Positions 6,326 to 12,684 of a stretch of 12,684 nucleotides of DNA are shown here, in pieces. Under the pieces are notes generated by a model. That model was not told the DNA's origin and ran no database searches. It saw nothing but the letters and a program-made list of their open reading frames with translations. The position numbers and the translations under genes are program-made. The stretch is from Planctomycetaceae bacterium (GTDB taxonomy: Bacteria; Planctomycetota; Planctomycetia; Pirellulales; Thermoguttaceae), in NCBI GenBank assembly GCA_009783865.1, contig WRCR01000063.1, forward strand, positions 1 to 12,684, written 5' to 3'. The first letter of the stretch is position 1. Each line of letters begins with the position of its first letter.

Positions 6326-8650
6326 ATGACAAAACATTTTATTCGCGCTTTCGTTGTTGTCTTTCTGTTTTCGCCGCTGTCTTTTGCGGAAACCCCTGCG
6401 CCGCTTGCCCTTTTCGATAAAGGTTCCGCCGCTCTGGAATTCACGCATTTTCCCAGTCGGCAGCACACTTTCGTTTGGCGGAACTGGACGACAGTCCCCG
6501 CAGACCGGCTGGCAGCGGTGCTGGGAACTTCCGTTGAAAACGTTCAGCAAATCGCTTATTCAATGGGCTTGCCGAAACAGGAAAAAATCCTGCCGCAATG
6601 GGAATCCCCGCAAGGATATATCACCGTTTTGCGCAGAAACTGGCATCTGCTGCCGTTTTCGCAAATTCTTGTCTTGTTAAATCAAACGCCGGAGCATCTT
6701 GCCGAGTCCCTGCTCGAAGACGACTTTCTGTTTGTCAAACTCGGCTCTGTCAAGCCGCAATGTGAACCGCTGCGGTATTCTGAACCGACCGAAGAGCAAA
6801 AGAAAAAGGTGGCGCAGATTGCCGATTGGATTCGAACAGAATTCGGCGCAGAGTGGAATGCTCCCGAAGAACCGCGATTTGAATTTTTGAAAACGTTTTT
6901 TCCTGAGAAGACAACAACAGAGGAACGCAAAAGTGTTCCGCTTTCACCGGAGACCTCGAAACCGCTTTTTGAAACGCGGTTCTTATCTTCGTATTTTGCA
7001 ACTTTCGGTGACCCGCTGCTTGATGCCGAGGTTAAATCGTATCCCGATGAACTCCTGCGGCAACTTGCGCAATACGGTGTCAACGGCGTTTGGCTTCACG
7101 TCGTTCTGCGGTCACTTGCACCAAGCGAGATGTTTCCCGAATTCGGCAAAGACCATGAAAAGCGGATTGCCGCACTCAATACACTTGTTAAGCGTGCCGA
7201 CAAATACGGTATCAAGGTTATTCTGTATATGAATGAGCCGCGGGCAATGCCGCCGTCTTTCTTCACGGAAGAGCGGACGAAAATTGCCGGTGTGCCTTAC
7301 GGTATCCAAACCGCAATGTGTACTTCAACGCCGGAAGTGCAGCAATGGCTGTCTGATTCTTTGAAGTTCGTTTTCAAAAATGTACCGGGTCTCGGCGGCA
7401 TTTTCACGATAACTGCTTCCGAGAACAAAACCAATTGTGCTTCGCATTATCAGAAAGACAAATGTCCGCGCTGCAAAGAGCGGAGTGCTGCGGAAATTAT
7501 TGCCGAAGTCAATCGGATAATGCAAGAGAGCGTTCACTCTGTTGCACCGGAAGCGCAGGTTATTGCGTGGGACTGGGGCTGGAGCGATGCCGTTGCGCCG
7601 GAGATTATCGAGAAGTTGCCGGCAAAGGTTGCGGTGCAATCTGTTAGCGAATGGTCGTTGCCGATTGAGCGCGGCGGTATTAAATCGAATGTCGGCGAGT
7701 ATTCCATTTCGTCTGTCGGACCGGGTCCCCGAGCGGCAAAGCATTGGGAGTTGGCAAGAAATCGCGGCTTGAAAACGTTCGCCAAGGTGCAGTTTAATGT
7801 TACGTGGGAACTTGCCGCGGTGCCGTATTTGCCGGTCGAAGGACTTGTTGCGCAGCACGTTGTCAATTTATCGAAAAGCGGAGTGAACGGCATAATGCTC
7901 GGCTGGAGTTTGGGCGGTTATCCTTCGCCGAATCTTGCGATTGCTCAACTGGCGCAGGAACAAAATGCCGATGCGCAGACGCTTTTGCGGAAGGTTGCGG
8001 AGAAGTATTACGGCGATGGAGCGGCAAAGGCGTTGGAGGCGTGGCAGGTTTTTGCGGACGGCTACAAGGAATTTCCATATCACATCGGTTTGTGTTATTC
8101 CGGTCCGCAGGAATGGGGAGCAGCAAATCTTGTATTTCCGCAGAAGACGAACTATCGGGCAACAATGGTAGGCATTCCTTACGATGACGTTAAGACGTGG
8201 TGTGCAGTTTATCCGCCGGAGATTGCGGCGATGCAGTTCCGTAAAGTTGCCGCCGGATTTGCCGCCGGTTTGAAACCGCTTAAAGAGGCAATCAAAGAGG
8301 CGGGAGCTTCAGCCCCCGCAAACGCAAATTCAGTTCCCAACGAAGAATACACATTTGCACGCGCGGCGCAACTTCATTTTGACGCTGCTGCGAATATGAT
8401 TGAGTTCAACACGCTGCGGGACAAATACCTTGATTCCAAAGACGAAGCCGAGAAGGCAAATTTAAAAGCGGAAATGAAAAACGTTTTAGAACGTGAATTA
8501 CAGGTTGCGAAACAGATGTACCCTGCTGCAAAGAGCGATTCGCGAATCGGTTATGAATCCACGAATCATTATTTTTACTTGCCGATTGACATTGCCGAAG
8601 CGGTGATAAGTATTAGGAGTTATCTTACGAGTTTAGCTCAGCCGCTTTGA
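6326..8650 (+). CDS. secreted TIM-barrel glycoside-hydrolase-like protein, 774 aa
   Basis: No exact family can be named. The protein appears exported, with a Sec signal at 1-21 (MTKHFIRAFVVVFLFSPLSFA, cut before ETPAP). Residues about 45-150 carry two copies of a helical motif starting RNW (52-54 and 104-106). A (beta/alpha)-barrel follows at about 217-540, with LAQYGVNGVWLH, KYGIKVILYMNEP, GGIFTITASEN (357-367), EAQVIAWDWGWSD (409-421) and a late strand GVNGIMLGW. This resembles GH20-like barrels; Glu366 is a candidate acid but is unproven. C371-x2-H374-x5-C380-x2-C383 looks like a zinc or disulfide knuckle. The C-terminal 200 residues are mainly helical. The frame is open from a TTG at 6257, but that is the -35 box of a promoter, so ATG 6326 is chosen. 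The oxidoreductase gene follows after 30 bases, probably in one operon. Confidence 0.85.
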   Translation: MTKHFIRAFVVVFLFSPLSFAETPAPLALFDKGSAALEFTHFPSRQHTFVWRNWTTVPADRLAAVLGTSVENVQQIAYSMGLPKQEKILPQWESPQGYITVLRRNWHLLPFSQILVLLNQTPEHLAESLLEDDFLFVKLGSVKPQCEPLRYSEPTEEQKKKVAQIADWIRTEFGAEWNAPEEPRFEFLKTFFPEKTTTEERKSVPLSPETSKPLFETRFLSSYFATFGDPLLDAEVKSYPDELLRQLAQYGVNGVWLHVVLRSLAPSEMFPEFGKDHEKRIAALNTLVKRADKYGIKVILYMNEPRAMPPSFFTEERTKIAGVPYGIQTAMCTSTPEVQQWLSDSLKFVFKNVPGLGGIFTITASENKTNCASHYQKDKCPRCKERSAAEIIAEVNRIMQESVHSVAPEAQVIAWDWGWSDAVAPEIIEKLPAKVAVQSVSEWSLPIERGGIKSNVGEYSISSVGPGPRAAKHWELARNRGLKTFAKVQFNVTWELAAVPYLPVEGLVAQHVVNLSKSGVNGIMLGWSLGGYPSPNLAIAQLAQEQNADAQTLLRKVAEKYYGDGAAKALEAWQVFADGYKEFPYHIGLCYSGPQEWGAANLVFPQKTNYRATMVGIPYDDVKTWCAVYPPEIAAMQFRKVAAGFAAGLKPLKEAIKEAGASAPANANSVPNEEYTFARAAQLHFDAAANMIEFNTLRDKYLDSKDEAEKANLKAEMKNVLERELQVAKQMYPAAKSDSRIGYESTNHYFYLPIDIAEAVISIRSYLTSLAQPL

Positions 8651-8660
8651 ACGGCGGGCT
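8635..8660 (+). other. intercistronic hairpin over the stop codon of the glycosidase-like gene
   Basis: AGCTC + GCCG (8635-8644, with a bulged A at 8640) can pair with CGGC + GGGCT (8652-8660) around a seven-base loop. The stop codon TGA (8648-8650) lies within that loop. No T-run follows, and the next gene starts at 8681, so it is more likely an mRNA processing or stability element than a terminator. Confidence 0.35.
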
Positions 8661-8680
8661 TATCATAGAAAGGTATATTT

Positions 8681-10009
8681 ATGAACAAAACACAGACGAG
8701 TCCTCATCGGCGTGATTTTCTTAAGGCAAGCGGTGCGTTGATGAGTACCGTTCTTGCGGCTCAAACGATGCCGCAGCGGGTTCATGCAGCGGGCAGCGAT
8801 GTTCTCAAAATCGGTCTCATCGGCTGCGGCGGACGCGGATACGGTGCCGTCCTTGATGCGCTGTCTATTGACCCGCAGACAGAACTGTATGCCGTTGCCG
8901 ATGTTTTCACCGGTCGGCTGCAAGGCGTTGCAGGAATTCGTGAACGATTCGGGGCAAGAGTCACCGTAACACCGGAACGCAGTTTTGAAGGATTCGACGC
9001 TTATAAAAAACTTCTTGCAGCGGAAGTCGATGTCGTTCTGATTGCGGCACCGACTTATTTTCATCCGTACTATCTCATGGCAAGTATCGAGGCAGGAAAA
9101 CACACATTTTGTGAAAAGACGCATGCCGTTGACAGTCCCGGTGTTAGAATGGTTCTTAAAGCGGCGGCTCTTGCCAAGGAAAAAAATCTTTCGGTAGTTT
9201 CCGGTCTCGCTTGGCGGTATGATACCGGTGCTGTCGAAACGATGAAGCGAGTCCACGACGGCGAAATCGGCGAAATCATTTCGCTGGAAGAAACCTGCAA
9301 TACGGGAGGATTGCGATGCAGAAAACGTGAACCGGGACAGACCGAAATGCAGTATCAAATCAATGATTGGTATAACTTCACGTGGCTTTCGGCGGACTTG
9401 CCGGGTTTGAATCTCGTTCACCATGTCGATAAAGCATCGTGGGCTATGAAAGACGAAACACCGATTGCGTGCTGGGGAATGGGCGGACGGCAGACAAGAA
9501 TCAGTCCCGACGACGGTCAGGTCTGGGACCATCATGCGGTGATTTTTGAATACGCCAACGGGGTTCGGCTTCATGCCTATTGCCGTCAGCAAAACGGCAC
9601 CGGCGCAGACGTTTCAGACAGATATTACGGCACAAAAGGAATGTGCGATTTAATGAAATACCGGTTGAACAAGATGGATAAAGTCCGAACACCGATATGG
9701 AAATTTTCGGGGCAGCCGACAAGCCGATTCCAAATGGAGCAAAAAGCACTGATGGATTCAATTCGCACCGGCAATCCGATTAACAACGGTCAATACATGG
9801 CTCATTCTTCGCTGATGGGAATTATGGCGATGTGGGCTTGTTATACAGGAGTACCGTTAACGTGGAATGATGCAATGAATTCGGAGTATCACATCGGACC
9901 GCCGTCGCCGGATGCAATCACGTGGGACATGGTACCGCCTGTTGTTCCTGATGCTGACGGGAATTACCCGGGCTTCACTCCGGGGGTGACGAAGTTTCCC
10001 ATGAAATAA
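8681..10009 (+). CDS. Tat-exported Gfo/Idh/MocA family oxidoreductase
   Basis: This is an NAD(P)-dependent sugar oxidoreductase of the Gfo/Idh/MocA family, 442 residues, predicted to act outside the cytoplasm. The N-terminus is a twin-arginine signal, with RRDFLK at 10-15, a hydrophobic stretch (about 17-30) and a likely cut after VHA or VHAA. Tat export implies folding with its cofactor first. The Rossmann domain starts with KIGLIGCGGRGYGA (43-56), and the acidic end of strand two is VADVF (72-76). The motif normally written EKP is CEKTHAV here (144-150), keeping Lys146. The C-terminal domain has LNLVHHVDKASWAM (243-256), where such enzymes place their His/Asp residues. AAAGGT precedes ATG 8681 by about eight bases. 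It lies 30 bases after the glycosidase-like gene and near a DUF1080 gene, which suggests sugar C3 oxidation. The exact substrate cannot be told. Confidence 0.92.
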   Translation: MNKTQTSPHRRDFLKASGALMSTVLAAQTMPQRVHAAGSDVLKIGLIGCGGRGYGAVLDALSIDPQTELYAVADVFTGRLQGVAGIRERFGARVTVTPERSFEGFDAYKKLLAAEVDVVLIAAPTYFHPYYLMASIEAGKHTFCEKTHAVDSPGVRMVLKAAALAKEKNLSVVSGLAWRYDTGAVETMKRVHDGEIGEIISLEETCNTGGLRCRKREPGQTEMQYQINDWYNFTWLSADLPGLNLVHHVDKASWAMKDETPIACWGMGGRQTRISPDDGQVWDHHAVIFEYANGVRLHAYCRQQNGTGADVSDRYYGTKGMCDLMKYRLNKMDKVRTPIWKFSGQPTSRFQMEQKALMDSIRTGNPINNGQYMAHSSLMGIMAMWACYTGVPLTWNDAMNSEYHIGPPSPDAITWDMVPPVVPDADGNYPGFTPGVTKFPMK

Positions 10010-10024
10010 CGGTGTAGGAAAGCG

Positions 10025-10041
10025 TAGGATTAGAAATCCTA
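10025..10041 (+). terminator. terminator-like hairpin after the oxidoreductase gene
   Basis: TAGGATT (10025-10031) and AATCCTA (10035-10041) form a perfect 7-base-pair stem with loop AGA, 15 bases after the oxidoreductase stop. The following sequence is AT-rich with a short TTTT (10047-10050) but no long T-run. It is a weak intrinsic terminator candidate separating this operon from ppdK. Confidence 0.4.
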
Positions 10042-10048
10042 AATGATT

Positions 10049-10076
10049 TTGTCTATTAAAATCGGAAACCGATAAT
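10049..10076 (+). promoter_or_regulatory. possible distal promoter for ppdK
   Basis: TTGTCT (10049-10054) and GATAAT (10071-10076) are spaced by 16 bases. A small hairpin, ATCGG-AAA-CCGAT (about 10061-10073), overlaps the -10 box. It is weaker than the promoter at 10097-10124. Confidence 0.25.
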
Positions 10077-10096
10077 ACCGCAAATTTTTCTACATG

Positions 10097-10124
10097 TTGA
10101 CTATTCCAATTCTGCCGGTAAAAT
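10097..10124 (+). promoter_or_regulatory. sigma70-type promoter for ppdK
   Basis: TTGACT (10097-10102) and TAAAAT (10119-10124) are each one base from consensus and are separated by 16 bases. The predicted start near 10131 leaves a leader of about 70 bases before ATG 10204. Confidence 0.6.
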
Positions 10125-10142
10125 TATGGGCAGTTTGTTTAG

Positions 10143-10161
10143 GGCCGAAATCGTTTCGGTC
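10143..10161 (+). promoter_or_regulatory. hairpin in the ppdK leader
   Basis: CCGAAA (10145-10150) and TTTCGG (10154-10159) pair perfectly around TCG, extended by a G-T and a G-C pair outside. It lies within the predicted 5' untranslated leader, about 30 bases before the ribosome binding site AAAGGA (10190-10195). It may affect mRNA stability or expression. The stretch that follows is only modestly T-rich (TATTTTCCC). Confidence 0.35.
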
Positions 10162-10203
10162 GACATATTTTCCCTCAAAATTCTATATCAAAGGAATTAG
10201 ACA

Positions 10204-12684
10204 ATGCCCAAATACGTTTACAGTTTCGGAAAAGACGGCACAGACGGTGACGCAACCATGCGCAACCTCCTCGGGGGTAAAGGCGCAAATCTCGCTGAAA
10301 TGGCGAAAATCGGACTGCCTGTCCCTTCTGGACTAACCATTACTACAGAGGTCTGCACTTATTTTTACGACAACGGCAGAACCTATCCGCCGGAACTCAA
10401 AGCCGAAGTTGAAGCCGCTATCAAAAAAATCGAAGCAACAATGGGAAAGAAACTCGGCGACACCGTGAACATCCCGCTGCTCGTTTCCTGCCGCTCCGGT
10501 GCGCGTGAATCAATGCCCGGTATGATGGACACCGTTCTCAACATTGGTCTCAATGATAAAACCGTTGAAGTTCTCGCCAAAAAATCCGGCGACGAACGTT
10601 TCGCTTGGGACTGCTATCGCCGCTTCGTCCAAATGTACGGCGATGTTGTTCTCGACATGAAACCGAAATCCAAAACCGACATTGACCCGTTTGAAGAAAT
10701 TCTCGAAGCAAAGAAGCACAAAGTAGGTGTCAAAGAGGACTCCGACCTGAAGCCGGAACATCTCAAAGAACTTGTTGCAGAATTCAAAGCCGCCGTTAAA
10801 AAACAGACCGGCAAGGACTTCCCCGAAGACCCGATGGAACAAATCTGGGGCGGCATCTCGGCTGTGTTCGGTTCGTGGATGAACGACCGCGCTATTGTTT
10901 ATCGCCGGACTTACGGTATTCCTCACGAATGGGGAACAGCCGTCAACGTTCAAGCGATGGTCTTCGGCAACATGGGCAATGACTGCGCAACAGGCGTTGC
11001 ATTGACCCGAAACGGAGCAACCGGCGAAAAGGGAATCACGGGCGACTACCTCATCAATGCGCAAGGCGAAGATGTCGTTGCCGGTATCCGTATGCCGAAA
11101 AAGATTGAAGAAACACTTGCCAAAGAAATGCCGGAGTGCTGGAAGGAATTCGAAGATGTCGCAATGAAACTTGAAAATCATTACAAGGATATTCAGGATA
11201 TTGAGTTCACCATTGAACGTCAACACCTTTGGATGCTTCAGACGCGCAATGCCAAGCGGACTGGTTTCGCACATGTTCGTTCCGCTGTTGATATGGTTAA
11301 CGAAGGACTCATCACTCCTGAAAGAGCGATTGCCCGAATCCCTGCCAACGATGTTACGCAACTATTGCAGCCGGTTTTCGGCGGCGCAGGTCTCAAAGGC
11401 AAAAAGTCGATTGCGAAGGGTATCAATGCCGGTCCCGGTGCGGCAACCGGTCAGATTTGCTTCCATGCCGATGAAGCCGAAGCACTATGGCAAAAAAACA
11501 ACAATGCCCAAATCATTTTGGTGCGCCGTGAAACAACGCCGGAAGACCTGCGCGGTATGAAGGTTGCAAAGGGCATCTTAACTTCATTCGGCGGTGCGGC
11601 TTCACATGCTGCGTTAGTCAGCCGGCAGATGGGTAAAGCGTGCGTTTGCGGCTGCGAAGCCATTGCGATTGATTACAAAGCCGAAACTATGACAGTCGGT
11701 GATAAGGTTTACAAGAAAGGCGATTGGATTTCCGTTGACGGTTTCACCGGACACGTCTATGAAGGACAGGTTCCGACTTCACCGTCCGAGATTCTTCAGG
11801 TTCTTTTTGAAAAAACGCTCAAGCCGCAGGATGCACCGCTGTACCAGTGCTTCCAGCAGTTGATGAGTTGGTCAGACCGCTTCCGCAAACTCGGCATTCG
11901 GACTAACGCTGACAATCCGATAGAGGCAGAACAGGCGATTGCGCTTGGTGCTGAAGGAATCGGTTTAACGAGAACGGAACACATGTTCTTTGACAGAATT
12001 GACGACTTCCGTGCAATGATTCTTGCCGAGACCGTTGAAGAGCGTGAAAAGGCGTTGCAGCCGCTGTTGAAATATCAGCAGGAGGACTTCGAGGGTATCT
12101 TCCGTGCAATGAACGGTCGTCCTGTAACAATTCGTTTGTTAGACCCGCCGCTGCATGAATTTGTGCCGCACGAGCCAAAGGACCAAGCGGAACTCGCCAA
12201 GAAACTTAAGATTTCGGCGGAAAAAGTTGCGCAGCGTGTTCATGAACTTGCCGAAGCGAACCCGATGCTTGGTCATCGCGGCTGCCGTCTCGGTATCGTA
12301 TATCCTGAAATTACACGTATGCAGGCGACTGCAATTTGTCAGGCGGCGGTTGCCGTAATGAACGAAGGTATTGATTGTCATCCGGAAATTATGATTCCGC
12401 TTGTCGGCAATATCACGGAATACCGCAATCAGGAAAAGATTATCCGTGATGCTGCTTCAGAGGTATTCAAGAAAGCCGGTGTCACCGCCGACTATCTCGT
12501 TGGAACGATGATTGAATTGCCGCGGGCTTGTATCACCGCTGACAAAATTGCGGAGAGTGCCGAGTTCTTCAGTTGCGGAACTAATGACTTGACGCAAACC
12601 GGTCTCGGTATCAGCCGTGATGACTACGGCAGTTTCATCAATCAGTATCAGGAGTTGGATGTATTTCCGGCTGACCAGTTCCAA
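10204..12684 (+). CDS. ppdK: pyruvate, phosphate dikinase (3' end beyond window)
   Basis: The enzyme interconverts pyruvate + ATP + Pi and PEP + AMP + PPi in the cytoplasm. The window holds 827 codons of a family usually about 870-900 residues, and the frame is open at the right edge. The ATP-grasp N-terminus has GGKGANLAEMAKIGLPVPSG (24-43), SCRSGARESMPGMMDTVLNIG, WGGISAVFGSWMNDRA, YGIPHEWGTAVNVQAMVFGN and DIEFTIERQHLWMLQTR. The central phosphohistidine domain has AGPGAATGQ and GGAASHAALVSRQMGKACV (463-481) with catalytic His468. The C-terminal PEP/pyruvate barrel has IRLLDPPLHEF, EANPMLGHRGCRLG, EIMIPLVG, GTMIELPRACITAD and FFSCGTNDLTQTGLGISRDD. The late catalytic Cys region lies outside. 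The Thr usually two residues before the His is Ala466. ATG 10204 follows AAAGGA by eight bases. A promoter lies at 10097-10124. Confidence 0.97.
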   Translation, partial: MPKYVYSFGKDGTDGDATMRNLLGGKGANLAEMAKIGLPVPSGLTITTEVCTYFYDNGRTYPPELKAEVEAAIKKIEATMGKKLGDTVNIPLLVSCRSGARESMPGMMDTVLNIGLNDKTVEVLAKKSGDERFAWDCYRRFVQMYGDVVLDMKPKSKTDIDPFEEILEAKKHKVGVKEDSDLKPEHLKELVAEFKAAVKKQTGKDFPEDPMEQIWGGISAVFGSWMNDRAIVYRRTYGIPHEWGTAVNVQAMVFGNMGNDCATGVALTRNGATGEKGITGDYLINAQGEDVVAGIRMPKKIEETLAKEMPECWKEFEDVAMKLENHYKDIQDIEFTIERQHLWMLQTRNAKRTGFAHVRSAVDMVNEGLITPERAIARIPANDVTQLLQPVFGGAGLKGKKSIAKGINAGPGAATGQICFHADEAEALWQKNNNAQIILVRRETTPEDLRGMKVAKGILTSFGGAASHAALVSRQMGKACVCGCEAIAIDYKAETMTVGDKVYKKGDWISVDGFTGHVYEGQVPTSPSEILQVLFEKTLKPQDAPLYQCFQQLMSWSDRFRKLGIRTNADNPIEAEQAIALGAEGIGLTRTEHMFFDRIDDFRAMILAETVEEREKALQPLLKYQQEDFEGIFRAMNGRPVTIRLLDPPLHEFVPHEPKDQAELAKKLKISAEKVAQRVHELAEANPMLGHRGCRLGIVYPEITRMQATAICQAAVAVMNEGIDCHPEIMIPLVGNITEYRNQEKIIRDAASEVFKKAGVTADYLVGTMIELPRACITADKIAESAEFFSCGTNDLTQTGLGISRDDYGSFINQYQELDVFPADQFQ

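Noticed and set aside
6121..6468. N-terminal extension of the ApgM frame by 116 residues
   Set aside because: It has no family similarity, crosses the apgM promoter and overlaps the divergent gene; ATG 6120 matches the family start.
8663..9592. 309-residue minus-strand open frame
   Set aside because: It is antisense to the clear Gfo/Idh/MocA oxidoreductase gene, and its composition is that of a shadow frame.
10510..11361. 283-residue minus-strand open frame
   Set aside because: It is antisense to ppdK, whose frame is unambiguous; Phe/Asn/Val-rich shadow sequence.
1..12684. CRISPR array, tRNA or rRNA genes
   Set aside because: No regularly spaced repeats, no cloverleaf-like conserved arms and no rRNA signature stretches were seen by eye.

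Overview
The window looks like a chromosomal segment from a planctomycete-type bacterium, possibly a gut or sediment lineage with moderate GC. The basis is gene content, not a marker gene: a secreted DUF1080 (3-keto-disaccharide hydrolase type) protein with the GLPGDGW-containing N-terminal domain common in that phylum, a Tat-exported Gfo/Idh/MocA oxidoreductase, an archaeal-type ApgM phosphoglycerate mutase and a pyruvate phosphate dikinase (PPDK). No rRNA, tRNA or CRISPR array was seen.

Layout. Positions 1-108 hold, at most, the tail of a plus-strand gene. Positions 109-678 (minus) encode an unrecognised 189-residue protein. Positions 747-1090 are a decayed, internally deleted IS5-like element with near-perfect terminal inverted repeats, a TA on each side and only the N-terminal (DUF4096) part of a transposase. 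A minus-strand run follows, read from right to left: secreted DUF1080 protein (4763-3612), a DNA methyltransferase fused to an HNH nuclease domain (about 3562-2291), and a 390-residue conserved-looking hypothetical protein (2287-1115) whose start lies 3 bases from the methyltransferase stop. ApgM (6120-4897, minus) and a large secreted TIM-barrel glycosidase-like protein (6326-8650, plus) diverge from a shared intergenic region with two well-formed sigma70-type promoters. The glycosidase-like gene is followed after 30 bases by the Tat-exported oxidoreductase (8681-10009). A terminator-like hairpin and a strong promoter then precede ppdK (10204 to beyond the window end), which is open at the right edge.

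How the genes may work together. DUF1080 hydrolases and Gfo/Idh/MocA glycoside 3-oxidoreductases are the two halves of the 3-keto sugar route, in which a sugar ring is oxidised at C3 and the glycosidic bond is then cleaved. Finding both, plus a secreted glycosidase-like protein, within 6.5 kb suggests extracytoplasmic carbohydrate breakdown. ApgM and PPDK handle the lower glycolytic steps (3-PG/2-PG and PEP/pyruvate). The methyltransferase-HNH fusion and its coupled partner form a separate, accessory-looking module beside the IS remnant.

The most interesting signals are the methyltransferase-HNH/hypothetical pair, two related palindromic elements at 3569-3602 and 4835-4889 (the second overlapping a promoter), the duplicated RNW motif and putative zinc knuckle of the glycosidase-like protein, and a PPDK phosphohistidine loop lacking the usual Thr. 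I found no clear evidence for a wholly new multi-gene system; the methyltransferase-HNH pair is the best candidate.
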